A stretch of DNA of 64,000 nt from Bostrychus sinensis (GCA_020698575.1 CM036255.1:17510001-17574000), one strand, 5' to 3'. Positions 1 through 13,370 are shown, counted from the stretch's first letter. The notes: a model not told the origin generated them from the letters alone. Numbers and translations: made by a program.

Positions 1-766
1 CAGTACTTAAGGCAGATGAGTGTTACTACATGACCACATGGACCACACTCGTCCCTGGTGAGCCTGAACACTCTGCAGCTCAAAGCACACCGCTGTTGGC
101 ATTAGGCTGCACTGGGGCCAGAGGACCAGCTGGCCACCCGCTCCCAGCTCTCCTCCTCCTGCCCCGGGACAGGCATGAAAGGGCCTCTCCAACCTCTAGG
201 GAGTGCTTAGTGTCTTGTCAGCCATTGTGGCGCTAATGGTCCCCTGCAGTTGCACTCAGCATTCATAGCTGGCCATTATACAGCAGCGCGACCAATCGTT
301 TTGCTACGCCTGTTGAAGTCAAGGGGACACGGCCTCCTGTTGAAACTGTGACAGGGCTGGACAGAGCTCTCACTTGGACATCACACTGAACGGGTTATTT
401 TGGTCCTGAACTTTCACTTTTCTTTCTTTCTGCTTTACTATACCCCTGTCTTTGACTGTGGTCAGCTGCTGGACAGTATGGGGTTGACAGGAGCCTCCAA
501 GCCTAGGAGCAGTCACCACCTGTTCACTCTCAGAAGATGAAGGGTCACACAAAAACACAGCAGACGCCCACAAGTCTGGAGGGCTAAATGAAATTGCCTG
601 GAGATCTGAGCTAAATAGATTTTGCACACTATTTCAGAGATTATAAATCATTTATATTAAACTTTAGACAGTTTGCTTCTGTACACCTGAGTCAATATTG
701 TAACTTTTCAGAGAATGATTACTTCTTAATGCCTTGTTAGAGTATCATCTCATTACAGTTGTTTAG
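1..766. other. Intergenic DNA, no gene recognised
   Basis: Positions 1-330 are richer in G+C than the rest of the flank, and the remainder becomes AT-rich. Short open frames exist on both strands but none has a recognisable domain, and none is longer than expected by chance. No known repeat was recognised. Confidence 0.5.
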
Positions 767-905
767 GAGGTGGTTTGAGTCCACCAGTATTGCATACTGC
801 TGTTGTGTCCTTGGGCAAGACACTTTACTCACCTTGCCTACAGTGTCTGTAGTGTATGAATGTGTCAGTAAGATTGTTGTGGTGAATTTGGTGTTGGTTG
901 GAGAG
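767..905 (+). repeat. SINE-like interspersed repeat (CTTGGGCAAGACAC type)
   Basis: The segment contains TGTCCTTGGGCAAGACACTT followed by a CACCTTGCC-like stretch. The same core recurs at 56125-56245, where it follows a tRNA-like head (GTAGCTCAG then GTAGAG). I know this core as a widespread fish interspersed repeat, but its formal family name cannot be fixed here. This copy lacks a clear head and is probably 5'-truncated. Confidence 0.6.
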
Positions 906-3527
906 ACTGTTGGCATGGTATGTGACCGTGCAAGTTTTGTTTTTACTTTGCCTTTTGTTTTAAGCATTTTTACATTTTGTTATCCCCTGTTTTTATCCTT
1001 TTGAAATTTTGTTTTTCTGGCTTTATTCCCTCCTTGTTTTTGGACTTGTTACTTATTCGCTTTTTCATTCATTATTTTTTATTAAAATTCTCTTCACCGG
1101 TGCTGCTCTTTGGGTCCTTTTTCCCCTGTGCCACATGCCCCAACATGACAGTATGGCTGCCACATCTCCATTAGTCTGCCCCAGGACATCTGTGAATAAA
1201 CATAGTGCTTTCAGTAACTTGAAAGAAAGCCATACTGTATATCTCCAGTGCATTATTATCATTACATACACACAAAGGCAAAGACAAGTCACGAGTAAGG
1301 GAAGCAACACATTTTTTCTGATATCACAGAGACAACTAACGTGAATCAATGCTCTCAAAGTCACCCCATCAAAGCCGTTACGATCTGGGGGGGTACGTCA
1401 CTTTGATGTCCCCACTGTCTGTCAGGTACACATGGGCCAATTAACGCGGCTTCTCTTTGTGTGCAGGAGACATCGTACACAAGTGACCTGATGCTTGATG
1501 TCGTCGTGGGTTCAAAGGCCTGACAGTGTCAAAGGGAGTCCCTACGGGGGCTACACCAGTGAAGAGTGCAGCTTCTGCTATGCAAACACACCCACCTCCC
1601 CCTCCCCAAAAGCCCCCCTGAGCTCCAGGCAGGAAACAATATCATGTAGAGTCAGTGAATTTTAATGGGGAAGGAGGAGATGCACAGAGAAGTAGATACT
1701 TGGAGTAAGTTTGCAGGGAGGCAGGTAAAGTGTGGATTGAAGCCAGACTGCAGAGATCCAGTCTGCAGGGAGGAAAACAGTGAATTTAAAAAAAAGCAGT
1801 TGGAAAAGTTGCTCATATTGATTGAACACATGGCTTCAATTGTGCAGAGCGGGATAACTTTTTCTACCCTTCTATATAGAGTGGCTTGTTGAAATCCACA
1901 GCCGTAAATGCCATTTAAATCACAGATACATGCTAAATATCCTGAAGGAATCGGGCTCTTATGTCTGGGGCTGGAAATTTTTGATCTATGGTGCATAGTA
2001 ATAAGAGCACTCGTCGGTGGAAAAACAGAAGTGCTGCTGCCGCTCAGGGAGGCATGAAACGTATTACTGCTACAGGACTACCATGGCCATTATTTGTCTG
2101 ATTTGTTCAAGATGCCTCAATGCAGGAATTGCTTTGATATTGTCGTCTTTCGGGAATGAAGGCTATGAAACTTCAAAAGTGAGTTCAGCTTTTTGAGAAT
2201 TACTGCAGTCGAGCACAGTGTTAAATATGTAGAAGCAAGGACAGTTAGACTATTGGGACAGGCAGACAAGAATAAGGGAAGAAAAATACTGCAGAATTTT
2301 ACTGTATTAAGATTGACATAAGTAAATAATTTCCACTAATGGGGTATTGGCCCCTTTGCTGACTTCAGATGTGGCTGGTGACCAAAAGATTGAGAATAAA
2401 TAAAGAATTTTATAGTGTTAAAAATGTTGAAAATCATTTTACTGATCTGTTCACACTCCTGCTGTTTTTCTTAGTATAATTTATGTTGTCTTTGTCCCCA
2501 GCTTTTTAAGATGTGTTGCCAGTCATCAAATAAAAAAACAAGAGATATTTTTTCAATTCCTAAAAGATTTATAAAGTGTTGTATCACATAAACTAAAGCA
2601 ACTGGCAAAAAATTACTGTGAAAATTTTTTAAGGTGTATGCAAGTATTATGTTTGTTGATTTCAGGTATTTATAGTAATACAAATATCATGCTCCTATTT
2701 TTCCTCAAAATAGTATTAGCCTCATATTTGTTGACACTACACACTAAACTAAAGGTGTTTATAGACATATGTAGTAGATTTTAAACTCAGCACAGTTATG
2801 CCTTTCTTACAGTCTCACACACATAACCATGGACACACCCGATGTTTATCTGAACGAATGTGTGCCCCCCGCAGCATCACCTGCAGCCAAGTCAAAGGGC
2901 GGCATTAAAATTCACCGAGCCAGTCCAACCTCCCGTGACCCAGGAAGTAGTTAGCATTCTGCTCACACTCCTAAGTAGACATCCTCAACCTGCTTTCAGG
3001 GCAGAAAATATAGTCTGTGGGCATCCTATTTTTCTTTAAGCAGAAGCCAACACTATATATATGTTTACATCTTCCTCTGTAGTTCTTTTGAGGTTCAAGG
3101 ACACTCAGGGACAGCAAAGACACACTTACCTCAACATCCTCAAAGTTTTTTTTTCCACCATTAGCAATTGTTATAAAAAAGCACCCTTGTGACAAAGAGG
3201 AGAAAATAGAAAAGAAGACAGGAAAAAGCCTCAGAGATGTTAGACTAGTTCACGTTGGTTCTTGCTGTTCCCTAGAGACTGAAAGAAGGAACAAAAAGTG
3301 TAAAGGAGGCGTGAGAGGGACGAGGACACGGGCATTAGCAGAAGACACAGGGACACTCAGTGCACAGCTTGGGGATCTGATTGGTAAATTGTGCCCAAAT
3401 TTACATTCACTCAACAAAGGCAGATTTTTGAAAGGAGGAATGCTTCATATAACATGAAAGAGACATTTGACCATTTATAAACCCTCCTCCAAAAAAGTTT
3501 AGATGCTGTATTAAGGAAAATGCTGCT
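906..3527. other. Intergenic DNA, no supported gene
   Basis: Mostly AT-rich unique sequence. At 1467-1523 a good 3' splice-like site (pyrimidine tract plus GCAG) precedes a 19-codon open frame ending in TGA. It has no recognisable protein match and is treated only as a curiosity. No other signal was seen. Confidence 0.45.
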
Positions 3528-3556
3528 GGGGGGGGGGGGGGGGGGGGGGGGGGGGG
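3528..3556 (+). repeat. Poly-G run of 29 bases
   Basis: An uninterrupted run of 29 G residues follows TGCTGCT. Such runs can form G-quadruplexes and are prone to length errors in replication and sequencing, so the length shown may not be exact. Confidence 0.95.
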
Positions 3557-5630
3557 TAATATTGTTAAATTTTTTGAACAGTTTTACTCTTTTGTCTTAG
3601 TCCTCTTTAACTGACCTTTGGCTCGGCGAAGACTGTGGCATTTCTGGGCCATGTTCACACAGTACTTTATCTTTACATGATATTTAATGCTGTGTGATTT
3701 TAGAAGTGTTCTGATTCATTCAGTGATGTCCAGTACAGAATCAAGTTATCTGCCTTTTATACCCAGTCATCTTACTGAAACGTTGCCAGTTAATATGCCA
3801 TCCAGTTTTTGTTAGCACCATTTTTGTCACCTTATTCCCAAATGTTTGAGATGTGGTGTTCCTATAAAAAAAAGTGTTTTGGCAAATGCACAAATATTAC
3901 AATTTCCCAAGGTTTATGGTCTTAGATTTACACAATGTGAAAGTACAAACAAATAAGACAAGAACAAAACAATGTTTGATTGATTTAATAAAAAATACTG
4001 AAAGACTGCTGCAAATAAACTTCAAAGAGGATTGTTCCCTTGACAACTGAGGTTTTTGAATCTCTGGCCATGATAGCATCCAATTATCTAAGACTCATAT
4101 TTAAATTATAAAAAATTATTAGCAGCTTGGCTCCAAAGCACTTAATTTACTGATATGTGTCTGGCAAAGTCTTCTTTAAGTTAAGTGTGATTTATAACAT
4201 TGATAACCACATATTTATAAAGAAATACTTCACTTATGAAACGCTACAGAGCAGGTGCAAAGCTGTGATGGATCTGTTCTCTCTCGCTGAAAAAGGAGGC
4301 ACTCATGAAGATTTCAGCAGACCTCGGTACCTTTGAAATAGTTCTTTTCAAAAGCACCATGGCGTGTATCCATACATATTTCATCTCTATTGGCCTGTGC
4401 GTGCTCTGAGAGGCAATGGGAATTATTTATGTGGTCCAAGAAGAGAGGCAGATATAGGAACAAAAAGACTGTCCTGCCACTGCTCACACACCAAACTTCA
4501 TCACACATTAGTTGGGCCAGAGAGCCATAGAGAGCTACGTCCTCAACTAATTAACTGTCTAAATGAAGTCATTAAGCCTGTGGCCTTTTTACCCAGAAGC
4601 CCCTTGTTAAAAATAATTAAATCTCCCACAAGCTTGCGCTTGCTGCTTCTTTTAGCCCTCACACCTTTCTGTTGCTTTGTTGCATAATCGAAGTAAAAAG
4701 ATATTGGCAGAAGGCCCAGAAACGCTCTGTTTGTCTTGTCACTGTAGGCCATTTGCATGTTCTGTTGGCATTTGGACAAGTGAGGAGCAACAATTTGTGT
4801 GTTTAATGACATGATGAACATGGTTCTAACACGGCACAGGCTATAAACTGCAAATTATTGATTAACACCATATTGAGAAGCTTTTTCTGTGGATTTGTCA
4901 ATGCCTCCAATTTTGCCAGTAAGCGTGACTAAGGAGTAAGTTTCCAAAATTTTCTCTCAAACATTAACAAACATTGTTTTGTCATGTTACTGCTTTATGT
5001 GGTGACCAGTTGTCATAAATACGTATTTGAAATGCACAGATCATCATTTAATTTCTTTTTATTTGTGCTTTTCATGGCAATGCATGAGTAATAATAACAA
5101 CATGTCAGTTTGTACAAATTCAGTACAGTATTACATTCAATGCACGAACAGTAGTAGGACAAAGAACATTTCTTATTAAAAGTTCTTCTCATTAAAAATT
5201 TTACAAAAATGGTCCCTGTGCACAGATGATTATTTAAACAATGATTTATAAATACACAGATTCATTCTAGTTATGTACAGTTATTTATACTAAATAAGAA
5301 TAAGGACCTACAGACACAAAAGAGGAACAGGAAGTAGATGTTACCGACCACCAAGTGTAAGAAAACCCTCTTCAACAGAACGGATTTGTTAAACTGAAGA
5401 AATTCAACCTTCCCCTGCAACAGAGAGCAGCCAGTGGACATCTAAGATCAGTAAGCTACAGGACAAAACATCTCCTTCTTCCTGAACGAGTACATTTCTT
5501 TCTTGGAGACTGATAATGTTGAACTCAGTAGGTTGGCTCAATGGTGGTCAAGGAGCAGTGAGGAAAAGAAGTAAAGAGGTATGTGCATGGATGTTGGAAT
5601 GGATGGAGGAAAGTGTTGTGTGATTAAAGA
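3557..5630. other. Intergenic DNA with a candidate conserved block at 4320-4830
   Basis: No gene is seen. The part at 4320-4830 is non-repetitive and contains several TTAATTAA/ATTAA-like homeodomain-type motifs next to less AT-rich text, a texture typical of vertebrate conserved non-coding elements. That reading is inference from composition only; the flanks are featureless AT-rich DNA. Confidence 0.35.
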
Positions 5631-5639
5631 GTTTCAGTG

Positions 5640-5860
5640 AGAATGAAAGGAAAGATGACAGTACGTGACAGCTGTGTAACCTGCAGTGTGGTAAACTTTA
5701 GAGACAGAGGCTTGGAGGAACAGACAGGAGGCTGGACCACAGAGAAGATTTATGGATGTAGCCAAAGAGGACATAAAGTTAGTTGGTCTGAGAGAAGAGG
5801 GTACAGAAGATTGGGTTAGATGGAGGCAGGTAATAATGAGTATAGTGACTTTTTGTGAGT
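5640..5860 (+). pseudogene. 3' fragment of an RTE-like LINE reverse transcriptase
   Basis: From 5752 the + strand reads MDVAKEDIKLVGLREEG followed by a W-R-W-R-Q-like stretch. This resembles the C-terminal end of RTE-type LINE polymerases in fish, where a WMDVVKED...VGVREED...RWRQ motif is frequent. The upstream part is in another frame, so the copy is frameshifted. Only the extreme C-terminus is present, with no catalytic residues. The open frame continuing to 6141 past the motif looks like chance. Confidence 0.55.
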
Positions 5861-8800
5861 GGATGCTGAGTGTGTTCTGTTGCACTCTGCTGCAACTATG
5901 TAGACTTCTGCTTGGTGTGATCTGGTTCAAGTCTCTGGGCAGCTTGTGTTGCATGTTCCCACCATGTTTTTCACTTCTTTTTTTTTTAGCACAGCACAAA
6001 TTAGCATCTCTTCTTGCCTTTTGTCTTGTTCCTTTACATTCATTCAACACCATCAGACCATGGTGTAAGAACTTGTGCAGGTTCTCAGTGGTCAACATGG
6101 GGATGCTAGGTTTGTCAGCACATTACACACCTGAGCCATAGAAGTGTGCAGTACTGGTTGTTGTAAATTTGTTGAGTGTTGGGCACAGAGACAAAAGGAT
6201 AAACGCGTGTGTGAACAAAAGCAAAGAAAAGGGGAGCATATTTGTTAATTAGTATGCAAATGGATGCGGCTGCCACCCTCAGATATCCAATCAGGCTGTC
6301 ACCTCAGCGGGGTGTGTGATTATGAAGTCCCTGTGAAGTGTGGCTCTAGTGGGGAGTAAAGGAGGGGGGCAGTGCAGTGATGGGACAAGGTGCACTGTCG
6401 GGATGACCGCTGATTGTTCCAGAATCACAGAGGTACAAGCATCTGTTATATCAAATAATAACAGGGCTCAGATCTGCAGAAGTGGTCACACATCCGTCCT
6501 GGTCAGAGATAAAGATTTCAGGAAAGCTTGATGACATGGGATAGCATCATGGAAAAGGCAAATGTCTATTCATGTTGAAAAATGTAACATGATCAATTTA
6601 AGCCTATTAAATAAAAACCATGACCAATGAGAGAAGTCAGAACAGAAGTGTTAATGGAGCCAGTTATAATTATGTGGATTGGAAAATGGGCAGAAGGGTA
6701 CAAAGCAGTGAAGCAAAAAACCTCTGGACAAGACCAATGAATGAAATATTGACAATAGCGATCGAGGAGCCAGTTCTCTCTTGACTGCTCACCACTGATT
6801 GACTTTACTCTTACATTTATATATAAAATGGGTTTACAGTTAATTAAAAACAAAAACAAAAACCAGTATTGCATGAAATAATCATTATAATCATCACTAT
6901 TAAAAGAAACGCTTGAATGCTGTGTGTACTGAATCTATATCATCCATGTGTTTTGAACTACTGATATGTGCCTGTATAGATGAATTAGTGAATATCTAAG
7001 ATGCCTTCAGAGAATAAATGTAAGTGAATTGTCCATCTGCGTATGGCCCGGTGAGTAATTGGCCCCAGTTCAGGGTGTACCCGCATTAGGTTCATAATTA
7101 CAGTGAAAAGCATCAGTCACCCATGAATACAAACAGGAATAAGATGGGGAAAAAAAACCCTGAATCAATACTTTTGAATATAAGACACATATAGATTTTG
7201 ATGTTTACAAAAAATATAAAGCATCTTCAGTCTCTTTTGTAGCTACCAGTTTCTTGTTGTCTCTCCTCCTCCTCAGTATCTTTCTTTGTCACCATGCACC
7301 ACTTTGCCTGGAGTCTGTTTTGTGGCCTCATACCTATACCACATGAACACTCCTCCTGCATGCTGCGGTTGTCAGCGCTCGCTCGGGCCTGTCAGAAGAG
7401 GAAATTGTTCGTGAGAGATTAAAGCTTTGTCTTGTGCCATAATGGAAGGTTACAGCCATGGAGAGATGCTCGTCAGGACAAACAAGACAGACAGAGAGAG
7501 GTGCACAAGAGAAGAAAAAAAATAATAATGCAATGGTGGTGCAAAATGGACATCAGAAGCACTCAAGCGTTTTCGTCCACAAAGTCAATCAGGCAAACAC
7601 TGACAAATGGAACCTTCTAGTTGTCGCTCAGTATCTGCCTCCTCCTATTGTTAAGCCCAGGGATCAAGAGGTACAGGCTGGCCTGGCTCGGCTGGATGGC
7701 TGTCCCGAGATAGCAGCACTCAGTAAACAAAGCTGAAATACAAAAGTGTCCTTCAGAAAATCTTTTATCTCCATCGTCTTTTTATGCATATCTTACATGC
7801 TTGATTTACATGTTGTGTTATTATGAGATTCTTCAACACTATGGTCTATTGAGTGCTCTATTGGTATACCACAGCTCCCCCTGGTGCACAGGAGACATAC
7901 AACTAGAAAACCAACATCCAAAATCTTTATAACTTTATGCAGTTGGAATTTATTTTATTAGTTCATTTCAGTTTGCACATTTGTTTCTTCTGTTCTCATG
8001 ACGGGCTTTTTTTTTTTTTTTTGCACATGTTTTGCTTACCTACTTGCACATACATCTGTACATAGTTTATATTTCTTCACATTTATTTCTAGTAGTGAAA
8101 TAATATCTATTCATTTTATCATTTATATAGTTTATATCTTTTTATGTTTTATATTGTGGACAGCAAAAAAAAGAAAATAAAAATCCTACGGGGAAACAGG
8201 TTTTCTTATTGTGCTTATGACTAAAAACATTTTGAATCTATGAATGTTCTTCAACATCCTAATCAGTGTAAAAAAATGGGCTGTCAATCACCATTTTAAT
8301 TTACACTCAACATTTATACAAGAATAGCTGTATCTGTAGTTGAAGCTCTTTCACACAACATTTTATAACCGTAATAATTTATGCAACAAAAAATACAAAG
8401 CTATAAATCAAGCATTTTATGAGCGTATGATGTCTTTTTGTAATTTATGACAGCAACAGACAGACTGTGAGAGATACCATAGATTTTATTAGTGACATTG
8501 GTTCAGTGCATGTCACGACCGGTCTGGCTTCTTCTCAGTATTATTTTTGTCTTTCGGGCCGGTCCCAGAGTGGTACTTGAACTACAGCAGCAGCCTCTGG
8601 ACCAAAAGGGCTCTCAGGCCAATCACAGGGACTCTCAGACTGATGAGTGGAGCACTCTGGACAAGTGGAATATAGGGACTCTTCTGCTGCTCCACATCTT
8701 TACTAAAATATCAAAACTCAACAGAGCAGAAAGCAGAGGTTACAGGTTTAACTGCTAACATAATCAAGACATGTTGGTCAAGCTACACTACTTTTTCACA

Positions 8801-8952
8801 AGCTTCCAAATTATTAAAATATGTAATCAGTCTTTTTTTTTTTTCTCACATGCAGATAAAAAGTACTCTACAGTATATTTCCCATTTTCAAGTGCAGAGT
8901 GCAACCATCTCAACAAACTCCACAAATACAAGTCTGAGGTGGTCTTTAAAGG
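5861..8952. other. Intergenic DNA with an octamer-containing block near 6225-6330
   Basis: No gene is recognised. Positions 6225-6330 carry GTTAATTAG beside a perfect octamer ATGCAAAT (6254-6261) and look like a POU/homeodomain-type regulatory block. A short piece at 7035-7090 resembles the GGGTGTACCC part of a common fish repeat. The remainder is AT-rich with short homopolymers, for example poly-T at about 8008. Confidence 0.35.
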
Positions 8953-9157
8953 CAGTGGTTCACAAACCTTTTTACTTGAAAGTATTTGAAAATGTCAAAA
9001 CAACCATGCCCTCTGCTGCCCTCTGGTTTAAAAAGTTGCTTGGCCACTTTGTGCGACTTGGTTTCCATTTACATTCCCTTTAATGGATTTTTAACCAATT
9101 ACTTGACTTTGTTGCCTTTGAGATAAGAAAACCTTGGCCACAGTTTAGGAACCGCTG
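8953..9157. mobile_element. Short non-autonomous hAT-like element (MITE)
   Basis: The segment begins CAGTGGTTCACAAACC and ends GTTTAGGAACCGCTG, an imperfect terminal inverted repeat of the CAGTGGTTC...GAACCRCTG type used by many hAT elements. The flanks carry an imperfect duplication (TTTAAAG on the left, TTTAATG on the right). The element is about 205 bp with no coding capacity. Confidence 0.65.
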
Positions 9158-10758
9158 CTTTAATGTGTGTATATGTTAAAAAGTTACATACTGATGCTTC
9201 AATGCAAATGTTCAGCCAACCAAAAACAGAACCAGTGGTCTTAAAATGCCATCTTTAGTTTTTTTATTTTAAAATATCATTAAATGCAAATTACGGTGTT
9301 TGTGATTGCAACCAAGCAATAAATTTAATCAAAGCTGTTTTGATAAGCTTAATATCACATTGACAACAGAAACATGACATAGACAGTTTAAACACTTTGC
9401 TGCAGTAATTAGAGGTACAAAGTTGTGGATAAATATTATACTTTTGAAGTCCACAAAATATCTAATTTTCAAAATTAAAGTTTATTTTCACAGTTTATAG
9501 TGTACATGCCACAAATACCACAGAAACATTTGAGTACAATATGTTAATATTCATTATGTGCCAAGAACATATGACATGCTCATATTTCCAAATGATCACT
9601 GATGGATAGATGGGTAATGGCTTGATAACAGCTGAAGGACAGTACTGTATGTTTTCTCAATATTCCCTTCAGCGGCAAGAGATATATTCACTAGAGACAA
9701 ACACCTCACACATCCCCTCAGGATATGAGGAAGAAGACTTTTGGCAGAAAACCTCAAAGAGAAACCTCATGTCCCACAAAGCCTCAGGCTCTGTGCTAGG
9801 AGGACTTCCTGTAAGGACTTCAAGAGATAAATCCTATTGTGTGCTTCAGGGCAAATGGCAAATGTAGGCATGTTCTTATTGGCTATCACTAACAGACAAA
9901 TGAAGTCTTAACCAAACATAAGATATATGAACAGTTATTTGTTGTAGTCTGCCTGTTTTTCATTTGTTCACCGCACTACAGGTCACCTTTGGCCTAACTG
10001 GTGGTTGTCAAGTCAGTTTTACTTAGATACACACATTGCACTCTGATTACTTCACCTAGTCTATATCACACTTTTGTCATCTTGGATTACTGGACGTCAC
10101 AATCTTTGCCAAATAATTATTAATTCTTCTTACAGTACAATACTGCTGGAAGTCCAAATGTTTCATCAAGATCAAAAAATAATTTATTTGCTTGCTGCAC
10201 TGCTCCTGACTATAAGTAATCAGGTTCCAGACACAACACTGCATTAACAGTACAGTCAGCACAAATTCTGGCCATTGACTGCATGGCGAGTGGTGACAAT
10301 GAATTCCATTTTAAAAGTTGTAAGTCCCCTGTCTTCATGATTTAGCCACTTATTCTTAAAATACAATCTTGAGAGGCCAATGAAATAACAAATTTAAAGA
10401 CATTAATCTAGATTGCTATTTACTGCGACCTTTATGCATCTTTCAACCATCTTTCTTTTTCCCCAACATCCACTTAGTGACATGCAAAACCCAAACAGGC
10501 TTGTGAAGTGCACCCGGGCCTCTGCCTGCGCTACAGTTAGCTTGAGTGTTTCAAAAGGAAGAAAAAGCTGGTTTTGTCTCTTCTATTCTGCAACTTACTT
10601 TAGCTTGCATTACTATTTTACAAGCAGGCAGGCTCATTACACTACCATATGCTTGGTAATGATGAAAGCTGTGGGTGCACTCCTTGTATGAACTGGGATG
10701 CTTAAATTATTAAATACACCGACGAGATTTGATTCAGATGTGGCAGACGGCCCAGTCC
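9158..10758. other. Intergenic DNA, nothing recognised
   Basis: Unique AT-rich sequence. No open frame with protein-like content and no repeat family was recognised. Confidence 0.45.
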
Positions 10759-10813
10759 AAACACACACACACACACATACACACGCACACACCGACAAAC
10801 ACACATACACACA
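10759..10813 (+). repeat. Imperfect (CA)n microsatellite
   Basis: A run of CA dinucleotides with scattered T and G interruptions. Confidence 0.85.
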
Positions 10814-10859
10814 ACTGTTGTAGTAAATAAAGGCGAAACTTCAAACACCTTTCCTGTGC

Positions 10860-11150
10860 ATTTAATGTAATGAACAATGCCTTAATTGAGATTGGCTAAT
10901 TACCCAATTTCCAGATAATTAATATGATCCTAATTAGCATATGTAAATGGCACGTTGCATAATTGAGAATCCCTGTTTTGAATTAGACGCCTCTAAAGTG
11001 AACCGGCACGTGAAGAGGTACAAAGCAGCCATTAAGAGTTTGATGCAGCATTCAAAATGGGCTATCATTTATGACACAGATGTTGCTCAAACATTATGGG
11101 ATGGCGTTGATTATTGCTGATATGTTTTTGGGACATTGCTAATTACAAGT
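10860..11150. promoter_or_regulatory. Candidate conserved non-coding element (enhancer-like)
   Basis: This unique block is dense in homeodomain-type cores: CTTAATTG, GCTAATTACC, ATAATTAATA, CCTAATTAGC, CATAATTG and GCTAATTAC. They are interleaved with an octamer-like GTAAATG and bHLH-like CACGTTG/CACGTG cores. There is no open frame. This texture is typical of developmental enhancers in vertebrate gene deserts. Conservation has not been tested, so the regulatory role is inference. Confidence 0.5.
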
Positions 11151-11189
11151 CATGTTATTGCTTTTTTTTTTTTTTTTTTCAAGGAGGAG

Positions 11190-11450
11190 AGAAAACAATC
11201 TTGATGGCGGCGTACAAAGGGCAAGCGGTGGCGATGTGCACATTCAGCAGCTCAGCCTGACTGTGTCCTTGGCGCTTTGTCAGCAAAAGTGTTTCTGCAG
11301 CCAAGACGCTCTCTGAGTAAGATACTATAGCTATTATTATTATGGAAAGAAGTGCATTTGGCTGTGCATGTGTGTGGGGTGCTAATAAACGGATGTACAA
11401 AGAGCAGCCAATAATGCACATCCTTGTCAGGTCAGCATTTACAGAGTCCA
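11190..11450. promoter_or_regulatory. Second candidate conserved block
   Basis: Unique, less AT-rich sequence with ATGGCGGCG, GCTGTGCATG and CCAATAATGC elements, lying after a poly-T run (11161-11179). A 90-residue minus-strand open frame spans it but has no recognisable protein features. It may belong to the same regulatory cluster as the block at 10860. Confidence 0.3.
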
Positions 11451-13370
11451 ACTAAGCCAGCGACCTCTTTAGTTTGTATATGACAAAGTAAGAGAAGTGT
11501 TTGATGGCCTTGATGGGTTCGCTATCTATACAATTCAATAGGAAATAGATATAAGAATAATATCACTTAGCTTTAACTTTAAGTAAAAAAAAACAAAAAC
11601 TTGCAAACCTCCACTAAAGCATTATCCCTATATGGCATTGGCATATATAAAGGGCCCAGAACTGGACTTGAAATAGGCATCTTCTAATCTAGACCATTGG
11701 CCATCGGTAAATGCTTTGAAAACTTATGTCTCACAAGAGTAAAGAATCTGCCAAAACTAATCATTAAATTTTGTTCTGTTGGTGGCAAAAACATAACATC
11801 CTTGAGTTTACACAGCCTCCTAGTGTGAAGAACAGATCTGGCAGTCATTTGGATTCCTTTCCTGATGCAACTCTCTACATTTATTTGGGCTTGGGATTGG
11901 CACTACTCCTGAGCATTTTCCTACCAGCACTTCCTGCGCTGGCCTAACAGTGGCTTTTTTGACCCCCTCAGTGGAGGAATGACATGTCCTCCATGTGAGC
12001 TAATATTGATCTGGTAGCAAGTGGCAGTTGACGGAGCAGACCTAGAGGGCAGCTGTAATGGGAGGGCCAGGGGGCAGACGGGGGCGACCCAGCACCTGCC
12101 TCACCCAGCTGCTATAGACAGTCCTGAGGCAGAACCAGGACGCCCCCGCCGCTCACACACACACATACAAATGTAGTCTTTTCAGCTCACTCTCTTACTC
12201 AGTGGTACATTTCAGGCTATGTCCGGACCGGTGGCATCAGTGCTGTCAGGATGCAGGCCTCTGTGCTAGATCCAATCACTCGTAATGTCATTCAAACACA
12301 CATGGATTTGCATTTACACACAGAAAAGTTGTCCTTCGCGTATGATCCTCTCGTTCCACCCATTCCCTTTGGTCCTGTCAGATTTGCCCCCTCTCCTTGT
12401 CATCTGCCATATGGCTACAACCCTCCAAAGGCACCAAAGCATACACACAATGCTATATTCCTACCATTCACTCTGTCCTCTCTGTTAGTCACTGTTATTA
12501 GCTTTAGGTGCTACAAACAAAGGCATGTTAACTGGCTAAATACAGGTAAATACTCGGTGCTCTTAAAGCACCATTATGACACTATTAGCCGAGAATGCCA
12601 ATGTTGCAGAGACCCAGGGGTTGTAAAAATGTAAGGGCTAAAAGCTAATGTCAGGAGTTATGTGGAGCTGTCATGTGCTATTAGACAGTATTATTGCCAC
12701 CATCTTGACTCTGGGAGAGAAAGGCAGAGACAGTGAAGGAGAGTGAAGTAGAAGGGAGTTACAAGACAGAGCGACAGGAAGCATAGAGGAAAAAAAAAGA
12801 CCTATCTGACAGGAGACAAGAAGCCAGAGAGGAGAGAGTAGACATTTTAAATGATTGAATATCCTTCAGACTCCAGACAGACTGAAGGCTGCTGTACACT
12901 GCACTGATCAAGGCTCTAGCTCTTAATAAGTGTCACAGAGAATCAGACAAGGACTAACTGATCAGCACTGACAACATCCTTAGGTCCTAATAGCCTCTGT
13001 CTACTCCCACAACTCAATAAACACTTTTATTCCCCTAAAGCACTGGGACAACGGGATCAAATCTCATTATCTGAGGCAATAAACAGTAAAGGTTATTATG
13101 TGCAAAACTCACAGAGAAAATCCAAGCTTACAATATGATCAAGTAAGCAACAAAGATGCACTTGGAATTAACAATGATCACCATTACTTTTAAAAGAAAG
13201 AATTATTTTTGTAGTAATCCACCCTGTGTTATTGTGGGCTCTCTCGTCCTCCCACTGTCCCAAAGGCTTGCATGCGTTAGATGAATTGGTAAATCTCTGG
13301 ATCCCAAAATGAATGTTAAAGTAAATAGTTGTGTGTGCCTCTATGTGTCAACTTTGTGACTAACTGGCCT
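11451..13370. other. Intergenic DNA with one small repeat B copy
   Basis: No gene is supported; a 127-codon open frame from 12251 has no recognisable content. Positions 11848-11906 (+) resemble repeat B (CCTTTCCTGATGCAAC, then CATTTAT and GGGCTTGGGA). Positions 12050-12170 are G+C-rich unique DNA. Confidence 0.45.

Noticed and set aside
5634..6098. 154-codon minus-strand open frame
   Set aside because: Partly antisense to the RTE-like LINE tail on the + strand.
12251..12634. 127-codon plus-strand open frame
   Set aside because: Low-complexity Pro/His content and no recognisable domain or splice context.
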